A DNA stretch of 64,000 nucleotides from Catenulispora sp. GP43 (GTDB lineage Bacteria > Actinomycetota > Actinomycetes > Streptomycetales > Catenulisporaceae): assembly GCF_041260665.1 (NCBI RefSeq), contig NZ_JBGCCT010000046.1, positions 1-64,000 on the forward strand, written 5' to 3'. The stretch's first letter is position 1, and each line of letters begins with the position of its first letter. Shown here piece by piece: positions 16,297 to 24,664 of this stretch. The position numbers were made by a program, and so were the translations under genes. The notes under the pieces are model-generated. The model ran no database searches and was not told the origin of the DNA. It worked only from the letters and a program-made list of their open reading frames with translations.

Positions 16297-16943
16297 GTCA
16301 GGAGGTCGATGTCGTGGGCGATGTCCTTCGGCGCGACCCCGGCCAGCCACACCACGTGCGCCAGGCCGTCGGTGCCGAAGGCGTTGACCTGGGTGCCGTG
16401 GTCGACCTCGATCGAGCCGTCGGGGTTCTTCACCGGCGGGGCGACCGGGGTCGCGGCCAGCTTGGCGGTGTCGTCGACCTGCGCGACCGTGCCGGTCAGG
16501 CCGATGAAGTCCGGGTTGAACTTGCCCAGCCAGGCCTTCAGGACCGGGCCGGTGTCCCGGTCCGGGTCGGTGGTGACGAACACCACCTGCACCTTGGCCG
16601 CCTTGGCGGCCGGCAGCAGGCGCAGCGCCGAGGCCAGGTCGGCCATGGTCGTCGGGCACTCGTCCGGGCAGTGGGTGTAGCCGAAGTAGACGAGCGTCAG
16701 CTTGCCGGCGGCGTTCGCCTTCAGGTCGTAGGGCTTGCCGTTGAAGTCGGTGAGGGTCACCGCCGGGATCGGGGTGGGCATCCCCAGTTCGGTGCCCTTG
16801 TACTTGGACTGCTGCGTGGAGACCTGCGAGGACTGCGCGACCTCCTGGGAGGGGCTGGCGCAAGCGGTGCTGAGCACGGCCAGCGCCCCGATGGCCGCAG
16901 CCATCGGGACGAGGCGTGCGATCCGGGTGGACCGCGGGTTCAT
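16293..16943 (-). CDS. SCO1/SenC/PrrC family copper chaperone (lipoprotein)
   Basis: 216 residues. A lipobox (LSTACAS) follows the N-terminal helix, so it is lipid-anchored outside. The thioredoxin-like fold has the CxxxC copper site (HCPDECPTTM) and the conserved histidine in VDHGTQVN. SCO1 delivers copper to the CuA centre of cytochrome c oxidase. Transcribed before PCuAC with overlapping stop and start, after the YcnI gene with a 74-base gap that contains heptamer repeats. Confidence 0.95.
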   Translation of the reverse strand: MNPRSTRIARLVPMAAAIGALAVLSTACASPSQEVAQSSQVSTQQSKYKGTELGMPTPIPAVTLTDFNGKPYDLKANAAGKLTLVYFGYTHCPDECPTTMADLASALRLLPAAKAAKVQVVFVTTDPDRDTGPVLKAWLGKFNPDFIGLTGTVAQVDDTAKLAATPVAPPVKNPDGSIEVDHGTQVNAFGTDGLAHVVWLAGVAPKDIAHDIDLLT

Positions 16944-16958
16944 GGTTCTTCTTCTCTC

Positions 16959-17008
16959 CGGATCGGGATCAGGGTTCTGGGTTCTGAGTTCTGAGTTCAG
17001 CGTTGGTT
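16959..17008. repeat. Short heptanucleotide repeat run
   Basis: Between the YcnI and SCO1 genes the plus strand reads GTTCTGG, GTTCTGA, GTTCTGA, GTTCAGC from 16974, with looser units on both sides. It has the same 7-base period as the large tracts at 45337 and 46822. Confidence 0.7.
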
Positions 17009-17017
17009 CAGGCCGGC

Positions 17018-17803
17018 TCAGGAGGCCGGGGTGTCTTTGCGGCGCAGGGCGACGATCGCGGTGCCGAAGCCCAGTGCGCCGACGATGAGGCCGGCGATGC
17101 CCAGGGTGCGGGCGCTGGTGTCGCTGGAGCTGGAACTGCCGGACCCGGCCTTGGCGTTGCCGTCGGCCGCGAGGCTGACCGACGGGGCGGTGGTCGGGGC
17201 ACCGGTCGGCGCGGTGCTCGTGCCGCCGGTCGTGGAGCCGGTGGAGCCGGTGGCGGCGGCGGCCGGCGTCAGGTGCAGTACCGGCGCCGGGTGGTCGGGC
17301 TCGGGCTGGCCGGGCTGCCGCAGGTCGATCCAGCGGACGACGGTGCCGTCGGAGTACGTCTGCAGGGCCTTGAAGACGATCTGGTCGGTGTCCTTCGGCA
17401 GCGGCCCGAGCGAGACGTCGAACTCCTGGAACTGTCCGGGGTCGATCTTGCCGCCGGTCCAGACGATCTTGCTGACCGCCGAGGTGACCTGGCCGTCGTC
17501 GGTCTTGATCGGCGTCGTCAGCTGGCTGGTGGTCGTGGTCGCGGTCCAGCCGGGGACCGGCCGCACCGAGACCGAGGCGATCGGATGGTCCACCGGGATG
17601 TCGACCTCCAGGCTGGTGGTCGAGGCGTTCGCCTCCTCGTTCGGCACCCGGAAGGAGACCTTGGTGTAGCCGCCCTGCGGCTCGGTGTCGGGGTTCACGG
17701 TGACGTGCGCCTCGGCGACCGAGGCCGCCGCGACCAGCGACACGGCGGCGGCGGCGAGCAGGACAGCGGTCCGGCGCGTGCCGGAGGTGAGCTTCGTGGA
17801 CAT
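17018..17803 (-). CDS. YcnI-like (DUF1775) copper-binding membrane protein
   Basis: 261 residues. A signal peptide ends at VAEA and the mature protein begins HVTVNPDTEPQGGY, the expected N-terminal His of the YcnI copper site; a conserved Trp is in GWTAT. After the DUF1775 domain comes a Thr/Gly/Ser-rich linker and a C-terminal membrane helix (TLGIAGLIVGALGFGTAIVAL) with basic tail RRKDTPAS. Start ATG at 17803; an in-frame ATG at 17878 lacks a signal peptide directly after it. First gene of the copper unit with SCO1, PCuAC and CopC-CopD. Confidence 0.92.
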   Translation of the reverse strand: MSTKLTSGTRRTAVLLAAAAVSLVAAASVAEAHVTVNPDTEPQGGYTKVSFRVPNEEANASTTSLEVDIPVDHPIASVSVRPVPGWTATTTTSQLTTPIKTDDGQVTSAVSKIVWTGGKIDPGQFQEFDVSLGPLPKDTDQIVFKALQTYSDGTVVRWIDLRQPGQPEPDHPAPVLHLTPAAAATGSTGSTTGGTSTAPTGAPTTAPSVSLAADGNAKAGSGSSSSSDTSARTLGIAGLIVGALGFGTAIVALRRKDTPAS

Positions 17804-17923
17804 GCCTATCCATGGGATGGGGGCCACGCGTGGTGAAGGCGTGGCGGGTCGATGACGGTCGAAGGCCGCATCGGGCATCTGACATGCACGCGTCGGGGGC
17901 GTCGCGAGGACTCCCGGGCGGTG

Positions 17924-18622
17924 TCAGACGAATGCGGCGGCCGTCATCGGCGGTCCGCGCCGTGCAACGTCGAAGCGCAGGAGTCGGCCGGGCCCGACCC
18001 GCGCCGGGGTGCCGGTGACGAGCGTGGCGGCGCGGCGCGGCGGCGTCCAGGCCCCGAGCGCGGCGACCAGCAGCACCAGCGGCGCGATGAGCGCCAGCCC
18101 GAGCGTGCGCGCCAGCGACCACACCGCCGCCTCGCCGCTGCGCAGCCACCAGGCGGCGACCAGCGCGGCGCCGACGTGCGCGGCCAGCATGCCGCCGGTC
18201 ATCGAGTGCTGCGGGGCGGCGGCCATGGTCGGCACGGCGACGTTGTGCATCGCCTGGGTGACGCCGGCCGGCTCGGTGTGGCCGCACCAGAACTCGCCGC
18301 GCGGCGGCATCGCCATGGCCATCGGCATGCTCATGTGATCGGAACCCGCCTGCGCGGCGGCGAACAGCTGGTGCAGCCCGAGCTGCACGGCCGCCATCAG
18401 CACCACGATGGTCGGCAGCCCGCGCTCACGATGCGTGAGCGGCGCCGCGACCAGGAACACCGCGCCGCCGCCGACGAGCAGAGCCCACAGGGGAATCGCG
18501 CCGACGGAGAACGCGTCGTGCCCGACCGCGCCGACCAGGACACAGAGCGCGGCGAAGACCGCGGCGCGCGCTGCGCGCAGGGTCGGCGGCTGGGGCTCGG
18601 CGGTCGGCATGGCATCAGACAT
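17924..18622 (-). CDS. Polytopic membrane protein with a Met/His-rich loop
   Basis: 232 residues with about five hydrophobic segments. Between the third and fourth lies HMSMPMAMAMPP followed by CGHTEP and MHNVAVP, a Met/His-rich loop suited to binding copper. It lies upstream of YcnI in the same direction, separated by 120 bases. No family is certain, but such loops and the context suggest a role in copper sensing or handling. Start ATG at 18622; ATG at 18610 is possible. Confidence 0.75.
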   Translation of the reverse strand: MSDAMPTAEPQPPTLRAARAAVFAALCVLVGAVGHDAFSVGAIPLWALLVGGGAVFLVAAPLTHRERGLPTIVVLMAAVQLGLHQLFAAAQAGSDHMSMPMAMAMPPRGEFWCGHTEPAGVTQAMHNVAVPTMAAAPQHSMTGGMLAAHVGAALVAAWWLRSGEAAVWSLARTLGLALIAPLVLLVAALGAWTPPRRAATLVTGTPARVGPGRLLRFDVARRGPPMTAAAFV

Positions 18623-18696
18623 GGTGCCAGGCGTGATCGGGCGGGACGGCGGCGGGGTCGGTGTGGGGTGGTTCGCGCAGATGGGGTGGGCGAGCG

Positions 18697-19179
18697 CTAA
18701 CCCGCCAGCATCCGGTCCAGCCGCCCCATGGCCCGCCGCGTGGCCAGCGCGATCCCCGGCGCCGAGGCGCGCACGGCCACGACCGTCGGCACCGCCGCGT
18801 CGATCGCCATCGTCCACACCAGGCGGGTGCCGGCCGGGGTCGTGAGCACCGACCACTGCTCGGCCATGGCGCGGATGCCGGGGACGGTGGTGCGCTCGAT
18901 GCGGTACGCGTACCGGTGCGGGGTGTCCCAGGCGAGGACCTCCTCGTGGAACGCCACGCCGCCGACCAGTTTCACCCGGCGCTTCGTGCCCACGCCGAAG
19001 GGCGCCGCGCCGCCGTACTCCGCTGCCGCGACCGCGCCGTACCAGCGGGGCAGGGCCGCCACGTCGTGCGCTATGGCGTCGAAGACTGCTTGGGGTGTCG
19101 CGCGCAGGGTGTTGGCGAAGGACATGCGCAGCGGGGCGGTGTTCAGGAAATCGAGGTCTACCGGTCGGGTCGCGTACAT
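18697..19179 (-). CDS. SRPBCC (START-like) family protein
   Basis: 160 residues with the helix-grip fold of polyketide cyclase/dehydrase-type SRPBCC proteins: NTLRATPQAVFDAIAHDVAALPRWYGAV opening, a KRRVKLVGGVAFHEEVLAWD strand pair and a final long helix (RASAPGIALATRRAMGRLDRM). Ligand unknown. Just five bases downstream of the PP2C phosphatase gene stop, so the two form one unit. Confidence 0.85.
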   Translation of the reverse strand: MYATRPVDLDFLNTAPLRMSFANTLRATPQAVFDAIAHDVAALPRWYGAVAAAEYGGAAPFGVGTKRRVKLVGGVAFHEEVLAWDTPHRYAYRIERTTVPGIRAMAEQWSVLTTPAGTRLVWTMAIDAAVPTVVAVRASAPGIALATRRAMGRLDRMLAG

Positions 19180-19183
19180 GCGT

Positions 19184-19966
19184 TCAGCTTATGCGGCTGA
19201 CCAGCAGGGCCCTGTCGTCCCCCGCGTACGCCTCGCCGGGCAGCCGCATGAGCTGCCGGCACACCGTCTCCGGCGTCTCCGCGCAGACCAGTTGGGCCGC
19301 CATCCGCAGCCGCTCCATGCCGTCCTCGATGTCGTCGCCGGGCTTCTCGACCAGGCCGTCGGTGTACAGCACCAGCATGTCCGCCGGGATCAGGGCGAGC
19401 TCGGCGACCGGCCGGAACTCGGTCTCGCGCACGCCCAGCGGCAGCCCTTGGCCCTGGTCCAGCCAGTGCGCGGCGTAGGAGCCCCGGCGTTCGGCCAGCA
19501 GCAGCGGCGGCGGGTGGCCGGCGCGGCTGTAGCGCAGGCGTCCGGTGGCGCGGTCCAGGACCAGCACGCAGGCGGTCGCGGTGGTGTCGTTGGGGAGGTA
19601 GGCGGTGACGAAACGGTCCAGGCGGCGCAGGATCTCCGCCGGGTCGTCGGTGTCCAGGGCGTAGGCGCGCAGGGCGTTGCGGAGCTGGGCCATCACCACC
19701 GCCTCGCCGAAGCCGTGCCCGGCCACGTCGCCGATCACCCAGGTGACGGTGCCCGGGACCGGCTCGAAGACGTCGTACCAGTCGCCGCCGACGTTGTGGT
19801 GGCGCGCCGCCGGGATGTACTCCGCGGCGGTGACCAGGCCCTTGACCTCCAGGACCGACGGGAGCAGGGAGCGCTGGAGCCGTTCGACGATCCGCGCGTC
19901 GTCGTCCTTCGGGGCGCGGGGACGCCCGGGGCCGGAGGCCTCCGACCTCGATACCTGCCCGTGCAC
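19184..19966 (-). CDS. PP2C-type (SpoIIE/RsbU) serine phosphatase
   Basis: 260 residues. After a short disordered N-terminus, ERLQRSLLP and GGDWYDVFEPVPG open the SpoIIE domain; the metal-binding Asp residues are in GGDWYD, GDVAGHG and GDDRALLV near the end. Such enzymes dephosphorylate anti-anti-sigma factors (RsbV type). There is no sensor domain and no anti-sigma partner beside it, so input and target are unknown. Followed closely by the SRPBCC gene. Confidence 0.9.
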   Translation of the reverse strand: MHGQVSRSEASGPGRPRAPKDDDARIVERLQRSLLPSVLEVKGLVTAAEYIPAARHHNVGGDWYDVFEPVPGTVTWVIGDVAGHGFGEAVVMAQLRNALRAYALDTDDPAEILRRLDRFVTAYLPNDTTATACVLVLDRATGRLRYSRAGHPPPLLLAERRGSYAAHWLDQGQGLPLGVRETEFRPVAELALIPADMLVLYTDGLVEKPGDDIEDGMERLRMAAQLVCAETPETVCRQLMRLPGEAYAGDDRALLVSRIS

Positions 19967-20180
19967 GTCACCTCCAACGCGGGGATAGGGCCCTGCCCGG
20001 TGCGAAGGCCCAGTTCATTGTGTGCGTAGACCTTCATAGTGCGCAGATTTTTACGGGCGGCGCCTCTCGCCGCACTCAGAGTATTCCCTTAGTGACGCAC
20101 AACGTAGTAGGAGCCGCGGTTTTCCTGCCGAAAAGCAACCCGATTCTTACCGCGCTCACAGCCGTGGGAAGCTGGGGGCG

Positions 20181-21014
20181 ATGAAGTACCGCTTCCTGTT
20201 GCGCCCCTCCTGGCTCGCGGCGATCACGGCCCTGATCGTGCTCACCGTGGCCTTCGTCGGCCTGGGGATGTGGCAGTGGTCGCGCGCGCACCGCACGCAC
20301 AAGCTGAGCCCGCAGGCGGCGGCCGCGTATGTGACGCCCGCGCCGCTGGCGCAGCTGCTCACGGACGGGTCCCCGGCGACCGGGGACTCCATCGGCCACG
20401 CCGTCACCGCCACCGGGGTCTTCGACGGCGGCCACCAGCTGCTGGTGCCCGACCGCCGCTTCCCGGACGGCCGCATCGGCTACATCGTGATCGCCCCGCT
20501 GAAGCTGGCCGACGGCACGGTGGTGGTGGTCAGCCGGGGTTGGACCGCGCAGCCGGTCACGCCGCCGCCGGCCCCGGCCGGCCGGGTCACCGTCACCGGC
20601 TGGCTGTCCGCCGAGGAGCCGGCCGACGGCGCCCCGCCGGACGCCTCCGACGCCGCGGCCAAGGACCCGGCGCACCTGATCGCCTCGGTGGACGTGGCCA
20701 CGCTGGTGAACACCTGGCCGTACAGCAACCTGGACCAGGCCTACATCAACCAGACCGGGGTCGCCCCGGCCGCCGACCCGGGGGCGGGGCAGCTCACCGC
20801 GATCCCGGCGCCGGCCCCGCCGAACAGCTCGTCGTGGTACATCCTCAACGTCGGCTACACGTTGCAGTGGTGGTTGTTCGGCGTTGTGGGCCTGTGGTGG
20901 TTCGTGACCTACGTTCGCCGTCTGGCGAATCCGGTCGAGGAAGAAGAGGACGAGGAATCCGAAGAGGCCGAGGAGCTCAGTCCGCCTGAGCAGGCGCCGG
21001 CGACGACTCCGTAA
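20181..21014 (+). CDS. SURF1 family cytochrome oxidase assembly protein
   Basis: 277 residues. An N-terminal helix (LAAITALIVLTVAFVGLGMWQWSRA) and a C-terminal helix near 217-240 (NVGYTLQWWLFGVVGLWWF) enclose an extracellular domain, the SURF1 topology. Conserved QWSRA and VSRGW/VTVTGWL segments are present. It assists assembly of heme a3 into cytochrome oxidase, fitting the copper chaperones at 13-18 kb. The acidic tail overlaps the convergent DUF3817 gene by 38 bases. Confidence 0.9.
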   Translation: MKYRFLLRPSWLAAITALIVLTVAFVGLGMWQWSRAHRTHKLSPQAAAAYVTPAPLAQLLTDGSPATGDSIGHAVTATGVFDGGHQLLVPDRRFPDGRIGYIVIAPLKLADGTVVVVSRGWTAQPVTPPPAPAGRVTVTGWLSAEEPADGAPPDASDAAAKDPAHLIASVDVATLVNTWPYSNLDQAYINQTGVAPAADPGAGQLTAIPAPAPPNSSSWYILNVGYTLQWWLFGVVGLWWFVTYVRRLANPVEEEEDEESEEAEELSPPEQAPATTP

Positions 21015-21423
21015 CGTCTCCGCCCTGCGCACCGACGGTGACGGCGGTCTTGGTCCGGGTTGCCTTCGAAGCGGCCTTGGCCTTCTTCTTCGCCGCCCGC
21101 TCCTGAGACTCGGCCAGCAGCCGCTGTGTGTCGCGCACCACGATCCGCTCGTAGTAGAACGCCAGGAACGGCACCACGCCGACCAGCAGGATCAGGATGG
21201 TGCGGATCGGCTTGTACCGGGCCCGCAGGCACAGGTCGAGCGCCACGATCAGGTACAGCATGTAGCCGTAGCCGTGGATCATCGCGACCGGCTTCTCCAG
21301 CGTCTTGTTGTGCGCCCACAGCTGCAGCGGGATGACCACGAAGGTGAGCAGCAGCAGCATGGTGCCGGTGAACAGTGCCATCACGCGGTAACGCTTGATG
21401 GCACCGGAGGTCAGCGTAGTCAT
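20977..21423 (-). CDS. DUF3817 family membrane protein
   Basis: 148 residues. Three hydrophobic helices in the first 100 residues with the DUF3817 pattern (YRVMALFTGTMLLLL, HGYGYMLYLIVALDL, LLVGVVPFLAFYYER), then a basic Ala/Lys-rich cytoplasmic tail (AAKKKAKAASKATRTK). Function unknown; widespread in Actinobacteria. Its ATG overlaps the stop of the upstream membrane-protein gene (ATGA), and its 3' end overlaps SURF1. Confidence 0.9.
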   Translation of the reverse strand: MTTLTSGAIKRYRVMALFTGTMLLLLTFVVIPLQLWAHNKTLEKPVAMIHGYGYMLYLIVALDLCLRARYKPIRTILILLVGVVPFLAFYYERIVVRDTQRLLAESQERAAKKKAKAASKATRTKTAVTVGAQGGDVTESSPAPAQAD

Positions 21424-22052
21424 TCGGAGGACCTGTCCTGGTTTCGGTGGTCGGTTCCCCGCGAGCCTACTCGCCGTTCCTCGGCGCTCCCGAAGGCGGT
21501 CGCCATCGCGGCCGCCAGCGCCGCGGCCCCGGCGGCGGCCACCAGGAGCGGCCGGTAGGCGTCATCGGCCGCGGGCAGCGCGACCAGCGCCGTCGCGCCG
21601 CCGATGACCGCGACCAGGGTGATCAGGAACGCCGGGGAGGCGATCCGCTTCAGCACCCGCGGCGGGACGGTGAGCGCGTCGGTCAGCACCAGGTAGCCGG
21701 CCAGCAGCAGCGCGTCGACCCCGGCGGCCCAGGCCTGCGGCTTCCCGCTGGCGACCAGCGCCACGAAGACGCCGACCAGCAGGGTGTTGCGATGGGCCAG
21801 CGCCATGTGGTGCATCCGCATCGAGGCCAGCACCGGGCGGCCGGTGTAGGGCTGGGCGAGCGCGGCGAACATCACAGCGGCGAAGAGCAGCTCGACCAGC
21901 TGGCCGGCGTGCGGCGGCCAGGACCACATCGGCAGCCGGGCGCCCATCACCGCCATCAGCACGCCGTAGCCGGCCCAGAATCCCCGGCTGGCCAGCAGCC
22001 CGCCGCCGCCGTCGGGGGAAGCGGACGTCGGGCCCGCGTTCTGTCCGCTCAT
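21420..22052 (-). CDS. Polytopic membrane protein of the MoxR operon
   Basis: 210 residues, about six hydrophobic segments (FWAGYGVLMAVMGARLPMW, LVELLFAAVMFAALAQPY, NTLLVGVFVALVASG) and a charged cytoplasmic C-terminus. No family recognised. Overlaps DUF58 upstream (ATGA) and DUF3817 downstream (ATGA), so it belongs to the same operon; it may be part of a membrane complex built with MoxR and DUF58. Confidence 0.75.
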   Translation of the reverse strand: MSGQNAGPTSASPDGGGGLLASRGFWAGYGVLMAVMGARLPMWSWPPHAGQLVELLFAAVMFAALAQPYTGRPVLASMRMHHMALAHRNTLLVGVFVALVASGKPQAWAAGVDALLLAGYLVLTDALTVPPRVLKRIASPAFLITLVAVIGGATALVALPAADDAYRPLLVAAAGAAALAAAMATAFGSAEERRVGSRGTDHRNQDRSSE

Positions 22053-23599
22053 CGCGACCTCCCGGCCAGCGGCGCCTGCCGCAGCGGGGCCAGCGCCAGA
22101 TCCAGCGGGCCCAGGCCGTCCCAGGACACCACCGGGACGCCCAGCTCGCCGAGCACGAACCGCACCGCCTGCCGGTCCAGCCGCCACAGCCGCAGCGCCA
22201 GCGCGTCCAGGTGGTCCGGCTTGGCACTGGCGCCGCCGCCTCCTACCGCCGGTTCGTGCGCCAGCACGTCGATGACCACCAGCGGGTGGCCGCGGTCGGT
22301 GAGCTCGCTGATCGCCTCGACCACGCCGGGGTCCAGCAGGGGACTGAAGATGTAGACCAGGGCGCCGCGCGGCAGCACCCGGGTGGGGAGCCGGCTCAGG
22401 CCGCCGGTCTCGTAGGTGAAGTCCTTGCGCAGGTCCATGACGGTCTGCGCGATCCGGTACAGGTGCGCGCTGCCGGAGCCCGGTGTCAGCCACTGCACCC
22501 GGCCGGACAGGGTGACCAGGCCGATCCGGTCGTGCGCGGACAGGTAGGCCTGGGCCAGGCCGGCGGCGCCGCGCACCGCGGTGTCCAGGGTCGAGCGCGG
22601 GCGCGGGTCGTCCGGGGCCGGGGGCTGCGGCAGGTCGGACAGCGCGTCCACGACCACCACCGCCTCCGCGGCGCGCTCCGCCTCGAAGGTGTTGACCTGC
22701 AGCTCGCGGCGCCGGGTGGTGGCCGACCAGTTGATCCGGCGCTGGCGGTCGCCGAACACGTACGGCCGCACCTGGATGAACTCCACGCCCTCGCCCGGGG
22801 TGCGCGCCGAGTGCTCGCCGAAGCGGTCCGGGAAGCGCACCGGGGCCAGCGTGGTGTCGTCCGGGGCCGGCACCGGGAAGGCCTCGACCTCGCCGAGGTC
22901 GGCGTGCAGCGAGGTGAGGCGCAGGCCCGCGGTGTCGTGGACGTCGATCGCGACCGCGCCGAGCGACCACCGGCCCCAGCGCGGGATCAGCAGCTTCACG
23001 GTGATCACCCCGCGGGTCAGCTCCAGCGACTCCAGGCGCACCCCCGAGGGCGCCGGGGCGCCGCCGAAGTCGTGGTCGTCGCGGGAGCGCGGGGGCAGGT
23101 ACTCCTGGCGGGTCCAGCCCGCGGCGCCGTCGGCGGCCAGGCGGATGGTCGCGGTCAGGACGTCGCCCTCGAACAAGCGGCGCTCGGGGACGTCGACCTC
23201 GGCGCGGACCCGCTTGGGGTGCGAGCCGCCGTGCGCGGTGAGCATCAGCAGCGGTACCGCCGCCAGCGGTACGCACCACCACGCGCCGAACGCCACCGCC
23301 GGGACCAGGGCGCAGATCGCCGCGGTCAGGAGTCTGACGGCGCGCTGGGAGGGGCGCCAAACGGTCGGGGCGGGGGGCGCCGCGGTTTGGGGACGGGATG
23401 TCGGGTTCGGCCTCGGCGCGGACGGGGCCGCCGGCCGGCTCGCGCTGAAGGCCTGAGCTCCGCCGCCTGGCGAGCTGGCCGGCGAACCGCCCGGACCAGG
23501 CGTCGGCCCGGCTGGCTGCCCCGCGCCGGAGCCCTGAGCTCCGCCGCCTGGCGCGCTGCCCGGTGAGCCGCCCGGACCAGGCGTCGGCGCGCTGATCAT
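22049..23599 (-). CDS. DUF58 domain protein (MoxR partner)
   Basis: 516 residues. A Pro/Gly-rich N-terminus of about 75 residues has a repeated unit (GPTPGPGGSP then PGGGAQ). Two membrane helices follow, then an outer beta domain and the DUF58 signature FIQVRPYVFGDRQRRINWSATTRRREL, which forms part of a von Willebrand A-like fold (VVVVDALSD). MoxR ATPases act with DUF58 and VWA proteins as chaperones for metal insertion or complex assembly. Overlaps moxR by ATGA. Confidence 0.9.
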   Translation of the reverse strand: MISAPTPGPGGSPGSAPGGGAQGSGAGQPAGPTPGPGGSPASSPGGGAQAFSASRPAAPSAPRPNPTSRPQTAAPPAPTVWRPSQRAVRLLTAAICALVPAVAFGAWWCVPLAAVPLLMLTAHGGSHPKRVRAEVDVPERRLFEGDVLTATIRLAADGAAGWTRQEYLPPRSRDDHDFGGAPAPSGVRLESLELTRGVITVKLLIPRWGRWSLGAVAIDVHDTAGLRLTSLHADLGEVEAFPVPAPDDTTLAPVRFPDRFGEHSARTPGEGVEFIQVRPYVFGDRQRRINWSATTRRRELQVNTFEAERAAEAVVVVDALSDLPQPPAPDDPRPRSTLDTAVRGAAGLAQAYLSAHDRIGLVTLSGRVQWLTPGSGSAHLYRIAQTVMDLRKDFTYETGGLSRLPTRVLPRGALVYIFSPLLDPGVVEAISELTDRGHPLVVIDVLAHEPAVGGGGASAKPDHLDALALRLWRLDRQAVRFVLGELGVPVVSWDGLGPLDLALAPLRQAPLAGRSR

Positions 23600-24645
23600 C
23601 GGGTGGCGCCGGCCGGCTTCTGTGCCGGCGGCTGCGCCTGGTTCGGCCCGGCAGCCCCGGCGCCGGCCGCGTCCTGCTGGCGCGGCAGCGTCCGCGGCGT
23701 AGGCGTCGCGGCCAGCAGCGAGGCCACCACCTCGTCTGCCGACACCCGCCGCACCCACAGCTCCGGCCGCAGGCTGATCCGGTGCGCCAGTGCCGGGACG
23801 GCGACCGCCTTGACGTCCTCGGGGATCACGTAGTCGCGCCCGGACAGCACCGCCCGGGCCCGGGCCAGCTGGACCAGCGCCAGGCCGCCGCGCGGGCTGG
23901 CCCCGACCTGCACCTGGGTGGCCGCGCGGGTGGCGTTCACCAGCGCCACCACGTAGTCCACGACGTCGGCGGCTACCTCCACCGTCTCCAGCGCGGCGCG
24001 CATCGCCAGCAGCTCGTCGGCGTCCACGATCCGCGCCAGCTCCACCCGCTCGGCCTTGCGGTCCAGCCGGCGCAGCAGCATCGCGGCCTCGTCGGCCGGC
24101 AGCAGGTAACCCATCCGGACCCGCAGCAGGAACCGGTCGAGCTGGGCCTCCGGCAGCGCGTAGGTGCCCTCGTACTCGATCGGGTTGTCGGTGGCCAGCA
24201 CCACGAAGGCCGGGTCCAGCAGGTGCGACTTGCCGTCCACCGAGACCTGGCCCTCGGCCATCGCCTCCAGCAGCGCGGCCTGGGTCTTCGGGGGCGTGCG
24301 GTTGATCTCGTCGGCCAGCAGCAGCTGGGTGAACACCGGGCCGGGCCGGAACACCATGTCGCCGCCGCGCTGGTCGTAGAACGGCGCGCCGGTGACGTCG
24401 GAGGGCAGCAGGTCCGGGGTGAACTGGATGCGGGTGAAGTCCAGCCCCAGGGCCGTGGCGAAGGACCGGGCCATCAGGGTCTTGCCGAGCCCGGGCAGGT
24501 CCTCGATCAGCACGTGGCCGCCGGCCAGCACGCCGAGCAGGACCAGCTCCAGGGCCGCGCGCTTGCCGACGACGGCCTTCTCCACCTCGTCCAGCACGGC
24601 GAGCGCCTTGCGGCAGGTCTGCTCGGGGGTCAGCTGGTCCGACAT
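23596..24645 (-). CDS. MoxR-type AAA+ ATPase
   Basis: 349 residues. Walker A GLGKT in LIEDLPGLGKTLMARS, Walker B LLLADEINRTPPKTQAALLEAM, sensor 1 (ATDNPIEYEGTYALPEAQLDRF) and a C-terminal lid with RPELWVRRVSADEVV. MoxR ATPases remodel protein complexes with DUF58/VWA partners. A disordered Pro/Ala/Gln-rich tail ends the protein. Genes on both sides overlap or nearly touch it. Confidence 0.95.
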   Translation of the reverse strand: MSDQLTPEQTCRKALAVLDEVEKAVVGKRAALELVLLGVLAGGHVLIEDLPGLGKTLMARSFATALGLDFTRIQFTPDLLPSDVTGAPFYDQRGGDMVFRPGPVFTQLLLADEINRTPPKTQAALLEAMAEGQVSVDGKSHLLDPAFVVLATDNPIEYEGTYALPEAQLDRFLLRVRMGYLLPADEAAMLLRRLDRKAERVELARIVDADELLAMRAALETVEVAADVVDYVVALVNATRAATQVQVGASPRGGLALVQLARARAVLSGRDYVIPEDVKAVAVPALAHRISLRPELWVRRVSADEVVASLLAATPTPRTLPRQQDAAGAGAAGPNQAQPPAQKPAGATR

Positions 24646-24664
24646 CGGTTCTCCTCTGGTCTGT

